Shown: piece after piece, positions 54,061 to 64,000 of the stretch | How positions within the stretch are numbered: position 1 is the first letter of the stretch | Layout of the letters: each line of letters begins with the position of its first letter | Source: Cerrena zonata | Taxonomy: Eukaryota; Basidiomycota; Agaricomycetes; Polyporales; Cerrenaceae | Assembly (NCBI GenBank): GCA_038087015.1 | Contig: JASBNA010000003.1 | Location: 1,178,001 to 1,242,000, forward strand | Direction: 5' to 3' | DNA: 64,000 bases | Notes under the pieces: generated by a model | Seen by the model: only the letters and a program-made list of their open reading frames with translations | Told to the model about the DNA's origin: nothing | Database searches by the model: none | Position numbers and translations under genes: made by a program

Positions 54061-54146
54061 TGCCCCATGGCTGAGTTGGTTACAGCGTCCGACTGTTAAT
54101 TACGTAAGCAATCGGAAGGTCGTGAGTTCGAGCCTCACTGGGGCAG
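54061..54146 (+). tRNA. tRNA-Asn (GTT) with a 12-nt intron
   Basis: A full cloverleaf folds by eye. Acceptor stem TGCCCCA pairs with TGGGGCA; D stem GCTG with CAGC; anticodon stem TCCGA with TCGGA; T stem GTGAG with CTCAC around TTCGAGC. The anticodon GTT is at 54095-54097. The 12-nt insertion 54099-54110 follows position 37, the canonical intron site. Mature length is 74 nt. A T5 run at 54149-54153 is a good Pol III terminator. The sequence resembles yeast tRNA-Asn in the D and T arms. Confidence 0.95.
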
Positions 54147-55910
54147 TATTTTTGGATCTCATCTGATCTTGTTCATCCAGTTTAATCCTACTGTCCAATG
54201 CGAACAATGTTCCCAACAAGTCAACTCAAATATGCGGCCAAATTGGTTCTAATATTTATTCTACCAATTTGCCATGTAGAAGTATAAGCCAAAACCAGGT
54301 CCAAATATCAATAACCCCCACCACACTGCGGCCTACAACCACCCTTTCAACACACAACCGTATCTATTGTGCGCATATAGGGAATTAAAGCGGAAGGATC
54401 GGGCGAGTAAAGTGTACCACATACTCAGGCTGCACCACGCTCGATCGTTTGAACCAACGAGTACCCTAGAGCGATCTCGATCAACCACTGCCTCGACGTT
54501 GATTACTTCTACAAAGCGGCGCTGTTAGTTTTGCGAGTTTTGCTCAAGAATTTGACCCAAGCGCGACCGCTCAAGTACTTCGCGTTGCCGGGATCTTGGA
54601 CTTTTTCAAAATTGTGATGAGATTAGGTCAAGTGTACATTTTCCCTCTCTAGCTTCTTTATAATCATGCTCGTTGACGTTTATATGGCGAATCTCTAGCG
54701 CACATAGAGCAGCATGGCCCAGACATATGTCTACAGTTAGGTTATGAATATTATTCGATGTTGATCAAAATTATAGTGTTCATCGTTTTGTAAGTGGTGT
54801 TGTGTTCCGTTGTTTATTCTTCGTTGCTCACTTTTGCTTGCACACTTCTAGAAACGGGCCACATCGTAATGTTATTCCAGAAGCTGTGGAACTATGTCAT
54901 CGTCATTCTTTTCAGTGGTTAATTTAATTCATTCGTCCTTCTCAAATTGTTCTACCCATTAAATGTTCGTTCGCGAGAAATAAGAGTATCGGAGTACGTA
55001 TTGACAGTAAGCCTTTTCCCACGCTTAGGATAATAGGTAACCCTCTTCCTACCAGCGGGCCAATTCTCAACACAGTTTCGACATTCACCGGACACTGATG
55101 CTTGGCCTCCAGAGTGAAATAGCTATCTTTCTCGAAGGGTACATTAACGCACATCTCGACATTAACTTGTCTGCATCCGAGGGGGATATGCTGGTACTAA
55201 CGAGTGTTCACATTTTAGCCGTCAGCGTAGAGGTGGTCATTTTGAAGAGATCGTTCACGCCCCTCCCATCCTACTCGTGTACATGTCCTGATTCAGATCA
55301 CAATAGCGCCGAACTCGAAGCTGCCCGTGAAACATGCTCAAGCAGCAAGCCAGAGATCGTTGTATCAGGGTTCCATTCTACATGTTACATCCAGGTTTAG
55401 ATGAAGCATAGGTTTGTACTTCTACCTGCACGCCATTGACGCGAGGCTTCATCTTATAGAGTCGGAGCATCCTCTAGCTTCCTAAGCAGTGGAAGGGATA
55501 ATATTGTTTGAACCCCCTCCATAACTCGGCATTTGGTTGAATCGTGCGAAGCGAAGACACGAGGTTGACTTGCACTGTCTTCACAGTGTGCAGTGGGGAT
55601 ATTTTTTGCGTTCACTTGTAGATGCAGGCAATTCTCTCTGCTGTGCTTTGCATATTGCAGTGTTCGTATTGCCTTTACACGTTCCAATAGGGTTTAATTT
55701 GACAACATTCTTCATTATGGGCCACATGGCATGTTTACTATTACGCTAGGCCTAGATCTCATCAGAGTATTCCAATCCTCTAGCTTCGTAGATAAGCAGT
55801 GTGAAACGTATTAGGTTCAAAGAGAGGGGTACATAAAAGCCTGCTGATACTGATGATTCTCTTATTTTTCTCTACCCCTACCTCATTTACCCACTCAGTA
55901 GTCCGCTGCG
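54147..55910. other. Gene-poor stretch between the tRNA and the mushroom-type gene
   Basis: About 1.76 kb. Frames at 54942-55154 (-), 55098-55400 (+) and 55537-55749 (+) encode 70-100 residues without recognisable motifs or believable splice partners. The final 100 bp include a TATA-like ACATAAAAG at about 55830 that may serve the next gene. I see no repeat or RNA gene. Confidence 0.4.
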
Positions 55911-57257
55911 ATGACGAACTGCCCTCATGACGTCTACGCCAAAGAACTCATGCCAAAGGGCTGGGGATACCCCCTCTGGCAACCAGAACTGGCAGCTAAG
56001 AACGGTGGTGTACAGATTGGTGACGTGGGGATAATTGACGAAGGCGGATTTGAACCGTTTTTTAATGTTCATACCCAATGTTACAATCCGGAAAACAACG
56101 CTCTCCCCCCAAATTTCAAGACCCTTCAGAAGCCGAGCCCGAGGCTAACAAGAACGAACGAGTCCCTCTTGTCCCAAGGATTGCATTCCAGCGAAAGCGT
56201 GAAAACGTTGGAAATTATGGGTGGCGGCGAAGTGTACGTAGTTAATTTATCTCGTGAATATGTTTCTCTAATAAACGAGGTACATAGGGTGGGGTCTGGA
56301 GTTGAGGCCAGGGTTCGAGTCAAATGCACCAGTTTCTACGGCGCTTGTTTGTACTTGAAGGACTGTGGCTCTCAAGAGAAGATATTACCGAGCAGAGACT
56401 TCAAGCAATACATCAAGTGTCATTATAGGAATTGGGAGAAGTACCTCAACGATATTGGATCAGAATCACACTGGAGCAATCTAGTGCTAGTTACCGGCAC
56501 TATAAGAACGTCGGCCTGGGTTCTTGCTTCTTTTATGGGCGACGCTGAAGAGTACGAGTGTAGCTTTAACGTCCCAATTGCAAATTTGGGATCAATTGGC
56601 GTGGGTGCAGGCCTTCAGATGTCAACAACATCGTCTCCCGTAGTCAGAGCAGGCTCCTCCAATAATCAACAACCTGGGTCTGCCGGTGCCGTTCGAGATC
56701 AAACTGTGTTTATTCACTATTTAAGAGCCAAGCCAAGACCTGTATTTGGTTTCAAGATAGAGGCTCAGGGTCCAGGACAGAAACCTGTCGTCAGAGACCA
56801 TGGAGATGAGGATAGCGGATCTGGCTCATCTATTGTCATTGAGAATACACCAGGAGATGAAAAGGTACGTACATCTCTTGAGAGCGTAGTCTATCTGCTT
56901 ACGCATATATTTTTAGAAATATGATCCGCTGGACGATGTGCTTGATTACATTCTTGAGGTGGGAAAAAGCGAAATATGAGACAGCGCTTTATTGATATGC
57001 AATGAACTACAGAATTCAGAGGCAGATGTGGCGTTCGCGGATACCTTGGATATCATTGAACTCTTCGAGGTAAATATTTTCAGGTTTGTACTCTATATTG
57101 AGCTAAACATATAGCTAACAGTCCTTCTCTACGTCAGGGGAAATGGCCACAGGATATGCGATCCTACCTCAAGACACATATGCCAAAAATTGAGGTGATA
57201 GGGGAAGAAACCAAATGTGAGTGTCTAAATATTGAGCTATACTTCTTTGTCTCAGGA
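55911..57257 (+). CDS. Agaricomycete-type protein of unknown function
   Basis: Five exons: 55911-56864, 56917-56958, 57013-57069, 57138-57216 and 57256-57257. The stop codon is split over the last intron, giving 377 residues. I know the pattern from multi-copy mushroom proteins, but no function. The N-terminal block reads DVYAKELMPKGWGYPLWQPE, then IGDVGIIDEGGFEPFFNVH. The middle block is HWSNLVLVTGTIRTSAWVLA, followed by QTVFIHYLRAKPRPVFGFKI. The C-terminal part (DPLDDVLDYILENSEADVAF) is acidic and predicted helical. No signal peptide, no membrane segment. If the last intron is retained, translation runs 34 codons further and ends at ECLNIELYFFVSGDSRWVL plus 15 residues. A third possibility uses the frame open to 57555 (EILDGSLFIDHIIVQRDDVV). 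The true 3' end needs transcript data. Confidence 0.75.
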
Positions 57258-57557
57258 GATTCTAGATGGGTCCTTGTTTATAGACCACATCATCGTGCAG
57301 AGGGATGATGTAGTACCTCATAAGGATCTACCGAGCCCTTGTGTTCAAGACGATGTCAATGCGGTGCAACCCGCCTCCCGAGAAATGAGATATGAGATGA
57401 GGCGATGGTACTCCCGACTCGCGTTGTTGATACCAAAATATTTCCTCAAGATTAAAACTGGCACTAAACCTGTCACTAAAAGTCGACATTCTTCCTCCAC
57501 AACGAGATGTGAAGAGGCAGAAAGTCAATACTACAAGATAGATCCCGAGCCGTGACC

Positions 57558-58440
57558 TCGTACATAATATTCCCGACATCGCAGAAACCCCCATGACACT
57601 TACCTTTTGTACATGTTCCCCTTCAAATTCATATTGGTTTTATAGTGACTTTCTTGCCTCTACCTTCCATCTCTATTTGTATCTCAAATTTTATCTCATC
57701 TTTGGCATTGCTACGGCGTTCAGTCTGACGTGCATTGGTGTGCAGTCGACGTTCATTGGCATGCACCTGGCGTGCATTGGCTCTCTGGATGGTGCTCATT
57801 GGCATTCGCCGGCTTTCATTTTCCTTTATAAAATTTGGATTTATGGATATCTATATACATTTGAACATAGTATTCTATTTTTATCTATCTTATTTCATGT
57901 TTTCGCAATATTTTACTTAAGATGATACAATCATTATAGGTATCTTAAATCAAACACCACTAAGAAAAACTTCAAAATGGTAAAGATGAATCCCATAGTC
58001 TTGGTACCTATAAAACATATAACACAGCTGAATTGGTACCAGAAAAAGCGGGATACAAGTGACTGGATTTATCTTGATTTTCTATGTGTTGCGGCGTGCA
58101 AATGGCGTGCGTTGGCGCTCACATGCGTTCAATTCTCCTAGCCCCAGTGTGCCGAACATTCGATTGCAGAGCTTGACATAGGCGCGCTGATCGACTCAGA
58201 TATCACGACGGTCATCACGCTAGTGGAGAGGCATCAACGTGAACTTGAAAGTCCACTTGCATGCCCGCATTGGTCTACTTAGTACAGTATGTGATTTATA
58301 TTCGGCTTAAAATCACTCTGGGAAGCCTTTTCAAGACTCATCTAAGCATCGATACATCTTATATTCTTCAAGCATTCTAGGAACGTTCAAACATTTTCTA
58401 ATTCTATTCACAGAGCTTCCCTATTTGAAGACGACAGAAA
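57558..58440. other. AT-rich non-coding stretch with a short CATTGG periodicity
   Basis: No gene. The hexamer CATTGG (reverse of CCAATG) recurs at 57733, 57754, 57775 and 57797, spaced 21, 21 and 22 bp. Each copy sits in a diverged GT(G/T)CATTGGNNTGCA-like context. A second region at about 58090-58130 has related GGCGTGC/TTGGCG words. The rest is AT-rich, with frames of 60-110 codons of hydrophobic low-complexity content. Confidence 0.45.
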
Positions 58441-58469
58441 ATAGGGTCAACTGAAATTAGAGCTTGAAT

Positions 58470-59250
58470 TTTCGCGCCGTTGGTTTCGCCCTCGCCCGAA
58501 GACGAGGGGTACTTATCCCGGGGGCCACGAAAAGGCCGGCGCTGGACATCTTGCTTGCCCTCCCCGGGAACATCAGCATACAAATTTGGAGAACGAGAAA
58601 CACAAACATTTCTATCCTTGATATGACTTGAGGCGAATCATCTTGACGTCTTGAGGTTTGTGCCGTTGGTTTCCCCCGAAGGGTACTTATCCCGAGGACC
58701 ACGAAAAGGTCGGCACTGGACGCCCAGCTTGTTGGGCGCCCCCCTCGGGACCTGTAAAGCAATAGTTAGTGGGGAGCACTTGTCGTCTTGAGGCGAATCA
58801 TCTTGACGTCTTGAGGTTTGTGCCGTTAGTTTCCCCCGAAGGGTACTCGTCCCGGGGACCACGTAGAGGTCGGCACTGGACACCCAGCTTGTTGGGTGCC
58901 CTCCCCAGGAAGTCAGCCTCAAATGCGGAAAAGAAGAAACACCAACGGTAGACGTGTGGAGGCTTGCAGAGGGTCATCTTGATGGCTTGAGGTTTGTGCC
59001 GTTGGTTTCCCTCGAAAGGTACTTATCCCAGGGACCACGAAAAGGTCGGCACTGGACACCCAGCTTGTTGGGCACCCTCCCCAGGACCTGTAAAGCAAAT
59101 GGTCAGCAGCAAACACTCGATGTCTTGAGGCGGGTCATCTTGATGGCTTGAGGTTCGTGCCGTTGGTTTCCCCCGAAGGGTACTCATCCCAGGGACCACG
59201 TAGAGGTCGGCAACAGGACACCCAGCTTGTTGAATGCCCTCCCCGGGTCA
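58470..59250. repeat. Minisatellite: five units, alternating dimeric higher-order structure
   Basis: A conserved core starting GCCGTTGGTTTC recurs at about 58476, 58661, 58821, 58997 and 59158 (spacings 185, 160, 176, 161). It is followed in each unit by GGTACT, ATCCC/GTCCC, GGTCGGC(A)CTGGAC and CCCAGCTTGTTGG. Units 2 and 4 carry ACTTATCCC and ACGAAAAGG. Units 3 and 5 carry ACTCRTCCC and ACGTAGAGG. The spacers alternate too: GACCTGTAAAGCAA after units 2 and 4, and a different A-rich spacer with GAAACAC after units 1 and 3. The evolving unit is therefore a dimer of about 336 bp. Open frames cross the array on both strands but change phase between units, so I treat it as non-coding. Confidence 0.85.
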
Positions 59251-60016
59251 GGTGTTGGTAGAGGGAGAAGGAGATGTGAGTGTCGAGAGAGGATATGTGG
59301 CTGATAGTAGGCGGAGGAGAGGGAGGATGGTAGTGGTTGAAGAGAGAGAAGATGATGAGGTGTATTGGAGAAGTGGGGGTCCTTTTATCTGTACCAGGAC
59401 TCGGACGGAGGCTGACCGTGACAAGGTCAACCCGAACTTGAACATACCTTCCTTATTTGTCGACGCGGAATGTCGAACATCGTCATCGAGTCTTCGGCAC
59501 TGCGTCATACCCAGCTTGGTCGTATCTTTCCTTCTTGAGTAGGTCATGTCAGCAGCCTCTGGGTCCCTTTGCCAGAACGGAGGTTGAGAAACAAACAAAC
59601 CTTATTTATCGACACATAATCATCGAGCTTTCCGTGTTGCATCATACCATACCTTGTAGTACCCGTTTGAGTCAACTACAGGTATCCAACTGAGATATCG
59701 TTTGAAATAAATGTACATTACGAAGCGGAAACATGCTATAGTACTGTAATATTAACAAGAAATTGGCGATACATTACAATAGTCGTCAACTGCGAGACAA
59801 CGTGGGCCTGCAACGATAGGATGTATAGTCGGTAAACGTGAATGGAGGATGCTATGGTACAATGACTGTGACATGAACAGACGTAAGAGAGATGATGATG
59901 TCAACGTGGTAACAACACAAGAAGATTGCAAGAAAATGTCCAACAGGTTCAACAAGACAGTGAGGACAGATGGACAGCAAGAAAACACAGAGCAGATAGC
60001 GCCGGATGCATCACTT
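59251..60016. other. Purine-rich and unique sequence between the minisatellite and the J-domain gene
   Basis: Starts with a GA-rich segment (about 59255-59380) directly after the last repeat unit. Then come unique sequence and the 3' flank of the minus-strand gene. The sequence GTCGACGCGGAATGTCGAACATCGTCATCGAG at about 59459 has a diverged echo at about 59609 (ATCGACACATAATCATCGAG), perhaps an old duplication. No gene called. Confidence 0.4.
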
Positions 60017-62069
60017 TTAATGAGAGCTAGGAGTTGGGGGAGGACCTCCTCTACCTCTACCCCGGAAGTCGCCCCTCCCGCGTCCTCGACCACGACCGCG
60101 ACCGCGACCCCTTGCGCGACCCCGCTCCCCAACGGAGAATGGACGCTGGTCGGGGAAAGGAGCACTCGTGGGGGTTGGAAGAGTATCGGAGGACGAGTGG
60201 GCCTTGGGACTGTTTGTGGAAGTAGGTGTCGGAGGGCCGCCTGACCGATCGGGATTATTGAACTTTCTCCAAGGCCGTCGTCCTCTAGACGGTCGGCCAT
60301 TTCGTTGAGGCTGGTCAGGACGAGATTGTTCGGTTAGAGACGTAGTTTTCGTAGGTTCGGTAGTATTGGGCACATCAGTTACTATCTCCAAAGGCGGTAA
60401 TTTCTCATTAGTCTTCTTGGAAGTAGGTTGAGTTCTGGAAGGCTCCGGTGAAACAAGGTCAAATTTTCCAAAATTGATGAGGAGTTGCACGATCTCATTG
60501 TAACGTTCTTGACCCTGTTTTGGTCTAGACGTATTTATAACAGCCCTCTTGCCCTCTAGCGTGGAAATATACTCCCAAGCAGACTGCATGTCGTCTTGGG
60601 AAGCTAGGCCTTTGTCAAGGATCATCCATATGACTTCGGGCTCAGCAGAGTCCAGTGCAAGTCCGAGGAGAGATTTCGTTCGTGGTGGCTGGTAAATGCG
60701 TTCGTGGTCCTCGTCATCAGGGGAGTATGTAGTGAAGAAGTAATTGACGATATCCTTGTACCCTTTTAGAATGGCAATATGTAATGGCGTGAGACCATTC
60801 GCGTTGTGTTCTTCAGGATCAGCACCTATAAGGGAATACATGCGTCAGATGGAGCTCGAAAATATGGGAACATTATGGCATACTGTGAGAGTCTAACCAT
60901 TCGACAAGGTCAGCATTACCACTCGATGCCGCAATGTGCATAAGAGTTTCCTGACGATCCACTGGTGGTTTTGACACAAATTCTTCCGCTCCATTCCCGA
61001 TTTCTCCTCCAGCAGCATCGACGTTGTCTTCCCATACACCTTTCTTGACTTTATCGATATTGCCGTTCCTTGCAGCAGCAAATGTCTCCGACCGAAGCGC
61101 TTGAACGCGTTGGGCTCGAAGACGAGCAGTAGTTTGTGCATTCTTACGCAAGGCCTCGGCGGTTGCTTTTTTGTTGGAGGCTTTGAGTTTTTGGCGTTTC
61201 TCGGCTTCTTGACGTTCTGGAAATTTTAACTTTTCAAAACCTGCATATTGATTTCCAATACCAGATCGCTCACCTTTAGCACGTTGTTTTTCTTGCTCTG
61301 ACTTGCGAGCAGCCTCCTCTCGCTCACGACGAGCTTGTGAAGCCTCTTGCTCCTGGCGTTGACGAGCTAGTCTGTCAGCAAATTCCTTATCTGTTTCTGG
61401 AGGCCCGGACGACGTTCTGTGATGATGGAAGCGAAATCCTATGAAGCAGTTAGCTAAATATTCGAACAGTGGCAATCAGGAACGTAGCTCACTTGAGTGA
61501 CTGAAACGACTAGACCGGCCTCCTAGCATTTCTTCAAAAAGAAATCTTTCGGAATAATGAGATGCTTCGTTATGATATAGATCGAAACGCCACTCACTCA
61601 TAGAACGCCCTTGCCTGAGCTTCCTCAAATGCATCATCTAAATCATAATCGTCGTCACTGTATTCGTAGTAATCGTCGTCATCATCATAGTAATCTTCAC
61701 CATAGCCCCCGTAACCAGCATGGCTGTGACTATGCGAGTGATGAGGAGGCCGTGGTGTATTGTCGAGATGTTTAAGGAGGACGTTGTAAGCCTCGCTGAT
61801 ACGCTGAAATTGGGCTGTGGCTTCTTCGTTGCCCGGATTTTTATCCGGGTGGGTCTTAAGTGCAAGCTATACGAGTCATTGAGTTATTCGACAAGTTACG
61901 ATGAAATGGACGCTGCTGTATACCTGTTTGTAGGCTGTTTTTACGGCCTCGAGTGGCGTACCCTAGTATCCATGTTAGTAGATCGATAGATGCTGATACA
62001 AGTAAGACATACGTCGTCAACACCCAAGGTCCTGTAAGCCTCGGAAACGGTAGTATGTTTGTGAAACAT
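60017..62069 (-). CDS. J-domain/ankyrin-repeat protein with an RG-rich tail
   Basis: Start ATG 62069, stop 60017, several short introns. The N-terminal J domain is spliced from [25 protein letters not shown] and [20 protein letters not shown]. It keeps the HPD tripeptide that stimulates Hsp70. A His/Gly/Asp/Tyr-rich linker follows ([20 protein letters not shown]). Next is a long charged coiled coil ([20 protein letters not shown]) with basic heptads. Two or three ankyrin repeats start at [14 protein letters not shown] and continue [20 protein letters not shown] and [20 protein letters not shown]. The last 130 residues are Pro/Ser/Thr-rich and end in an RG block ([20 protein letters not shown]) typical of RNA binding. 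I infer an Hsp70 co-chaperone acting on RNA or ribosome-associated clients. The exact orthologue is not known to me. Confidence 0.85.
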
Positions 62070-62372
62070 AGCGGAAGTGACGAAAGAAAGAGGGGAGAAA
62101 ACGCGCCTCGAGGCGCGCACACTCTCATTTACGACGCGTCTTTGTCACGTTCCTTAGACGCTCGGAGACAATGACGCACATTGAATTTGAAACTGTTGGG
62201 AAACATAGCGTGGGTCCAGGATATAGATTGCGCGAGAGATACATTACAGAATGTCCAATATTAATACACGGTTAAAATACAGTACCAAACACTCCGCCAA
62301 TGTGCCAACGTCCAGAGCACGGTCTTTAGCAAGACCTGAGGTACGAGGACAGAGGCATCGAACATGACTCCG

Positions 62373-63380
62373 TTAACAAAAACGATCGCTGGAAACAGAG
62401 TAATGAGAGACAAGTGATTATGGAAAGCACTATTGCATACCTTTTCAACTTCGCACGACGATCAAGAAGTGCCTCAGCTAAACGACCGTCCTTCTTTGCT
62501 TTCTTCAGCTGTACAAAACAAATGATGAGCATTGGGTTTGCCAAGCAATAGCAAAGAAGCTCACCGCTTTCTTGTCATCTACTGAAACTATCGAACGTCC
62601 CGCTCCCCAGGCTTGGTATATTTTGCTATCGAACACTAGTCAGCATTTAACATGAACATAAGAGAAAAGAACGTACTTAGTAGATGCTTCGTCTATCTTC
62701 GAATCCGTGCTTAGACCTTCCTTCCGTTTCTTCTCTTCCTCGTGAGCCTCCTTCTTGTATTTATTCTGAATCTTCACCCAAAATCGCTCCCTAAACCCTA
62801 CTTCTTCACTATCACTTCGTAGCGATAACGAACCACCGGCAACTTCATCCACGCTGAGATATTGTTCGTAAACATTCTGGAAGGCGACCATCCCATCAGG
62901 GAGTACGACTGGTGTCCATTCTTCCTGCGGGCCACGGGCTTCTCGATCAGCAGAGACGATACCATGCTTATCGCAGGACAAGAATTTGCCCTCGCCAACA
63001 CCCGTTCGTAGATTGATAGTGGTAGCACCAGCAACTCGAGTGGTCACCCATACTTGGGAGACTTCTGTTGGAGTTCGCTCTAGAACAGACGGCTGGGTGC
63101 CATCTTCCGTCTTATCCTTGTCGACAGAGTGAAGTACAATACGGCCGCGAGTATTGTCATACGTTATACATATAGGTGGGTCCGAGGGATGCAGAATGTA
63201 TGTTGGTCCACGAATCTCGTTTGGTTGCTCCAGGATAACCCAGGTATCCGAGCTTTCCTCGTCATCTTCCTTCCGGCGATGTTTCTTGCTTCCACCTTCT
63301 TCGCCGTCCTCGCGCTTACGCTTCTTCTTTGTCTTTTCTCCTTTAAATTTGAGCTTTGTTGGCCGTGGCTTCTCCGACAT
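62373..63380 (-). CDS. FRG1: FRG1 family protein (pre-rRNA/mRNA processing)
   Basis: Nucleolar protein with an actin-crosslinking, fascin-like trefoil fold, linked in animals to RNA processing. Start ATG 63380: SEKPRPTKLKFKGEKTKKKR holds basic nuclear/nucleolar signals. The trefoil begins TWVILEQPNEIRGPTYILHP. Family blocks: WVTTRVAGATTINLRTGVGE, then FLSCDKHGIVSADREARGPQ, EEWTPVVLPDGMVAFQNVYE and QYLSVDEVAGGSLSLRSDSE. The C-terminal KKAKKDGRLAEALLDRRAKL continues over the last intron into KSDRFC. That matches the KSDRYC-like end of animal FRG1. Four exons; the stop is the TAA at 62373-62375. Its start lies 206 bp from the divergent RPL26 start. Confidence 0.93.
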
Positions 63381-63586
63381 TGCAGGACCAGTGACGAAAT
63401 GAGTTGTGAGAGTAGCAGTAGAAGGTGATCGAGACAGACTCCCGTGATTGCCTTATTCGGATTGTGATGCCTCAATTTGGACACTTTCCTCCCACACTCC
63501 CGTCGTGCGAGACTAAGTTACCGAGAGTCTAACGAAAGTCACCAAAGACTGTGGTCGCCGCCGACAAACCCCTCAAGACCCTCAAG
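63381..63586. promoter_or_regulatory. Bidirectional promoter, FRG1/RPL26
   Basis: 206 bases between divergent ATGs of two ribosome-related genes. No TATA box or telobox-like AACCCTA is visible. A short direct repeat, CCCTCAAGACCCTCAAGA, lies just before the RPL26 ATG (about 63570-63587). Confidence 0.4.
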
Positions 63587-64000
63587 ATGAAGTTCAACGC
63601 TGGTTAGTTTATCTCTCTGGACCATCCTGGAATGCTGCACGAACTCTGGGAGGCGAAATCTGGGCCGAAAGTCTGGTGGAATCGGGTGGATGGGATGTCC
63701 GAAGTCTGGATGTAGTGTTGATGGTGTTGGCGGCTTGGAGGACTCGGATTCTGCATGCATGGTGAAACTATGCTCTACAGGTTATGCTGACTTCTATGAA
63801 CCCATTCAGACGTCTCCTCCTCAAGGCGCAAGTCGCGCAAGGCGCACTTCGCGGCCCCCTCCTCCATCCGCCGCAAAATCATGTCCTCTGCTCTTTCAAA
63901 GGAGCTCCGTGCCAAGCACAACGTATGTCAACCCTTATCAGAAAATACGCCTCTTCAAACGATATTCTGGATGCTTATTGTTATGTTTATTTGAATAGAC
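63587..64000 (+). CDS. RPL26: 60S ribosomal protein L26 (uL24), 3' end outside window
   Basis: Ribosomal protein at the 5.8S/25S rRNA near the exit tunnel. Exon 1 is 63587-63602 (MKFNA plus one base). Exon 2 is 63810-63922 and reads [20 protein letters not shown], then [18 protein letters not shown]. Both match the nearly invariant RPL26 N-terminus. Intron 1 is 207 nt, about four times the usual length here. Intron 2 begins at 63923. The next exon is not safely placed before the edge, so the C-terminal KOW-containing part is missing. Confidence 0.95.

Noticed and set aside
58457..59116. Minus-strand frames crossing the minisatellite as a repeat protein
   Set aside because: The repeated core is read in different phases in adjacent units and no splice signals join them.
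58470..59250. CRISPR-like array
   Set aside because: The units are over 130 bp and the spacers are themselves repeated. The host is a eukaryote.

Overview
The window is nuclear DNA of a mushroom-forming basidiomycete (Agaricomycete). Genes are dense, with many GT..AG introns of about 47-65 nt, and both strands are used. The genes include a basidiomycete-type siderophore synthetase with a single adenylation domain, a GH71 alpha-1,3-glucanase, and two protein types I know mainly from mushroom genomes. I cannot name genus or species.

Layout. 1-4937 (-): 3' truncated, transposase-like multi-zinc-finger gene. 5514-6297 (+): RLP24. 6457-13558 (-): ATG2. 14730-16654 (-): ornithine N5-monooxygenase, divergent from 17647-25771 (+), a 2490-residue hydroxamate siderophore NRPS (A-T-C-T-C-T-C). 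25883-26401 (-): RibD-like deaminase. 26580-31792 (+): SPT6. 32036-32844 (+): small membrane protein. 33028-35432 (-): SPT8. 35548-37692 (+): SRP54. 38256-40452 (-): PAB1. 41055-42411 (-): SCAMP. 43157-44292 (+): secreted barwin/RlpA-like protein. 44881-46420 (+): COQ11-like. 47691-49287 (+): GH71. 49914-50962 (+): mitochondrial adenylate kinase. 51304-52401 (-): N-terminal protein methyltransferase. 52596-53930 (+): CSM3/TIPIN. 54061-54146: tRNA-Asn. 55911-57257 (+): mushroom-type protein of unknown function. 58470-59250: dimeric minisatellite. 60017-62069 (-): J-domain/ankyrin/RG-rich protein. 62373-63380 (-): FRG1. 63587 to the end (+): RPL26, partial.

Most of the window is housekeeping (ribosome biogenesis, translation, transcription elongation, SAGA, SRP, autophagy). 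The clear accessory unit is the siderophore pair. The monooxygenase makes N5-hydroxyornithine; after acylation by an enzyme not seen here, the NRPS condenses hydroxamate units. Their shared promoter holds three exact ATCWGATAA sites within 66 bp, the element bound by fungal iron-repressing GATA factors, so I infer co-repression under iron sufficiency.

Caution on sequence quality. Between about 34.7 and 49.0 kb, five genes need ten single-base corrections, all in short homopolymers, to keep conserved reading frames. The siderophore genes, SPT6, PAB1 and CSM3 splice to exact multiples of three. Consensus error is the simplest explanation, but it is not proven.
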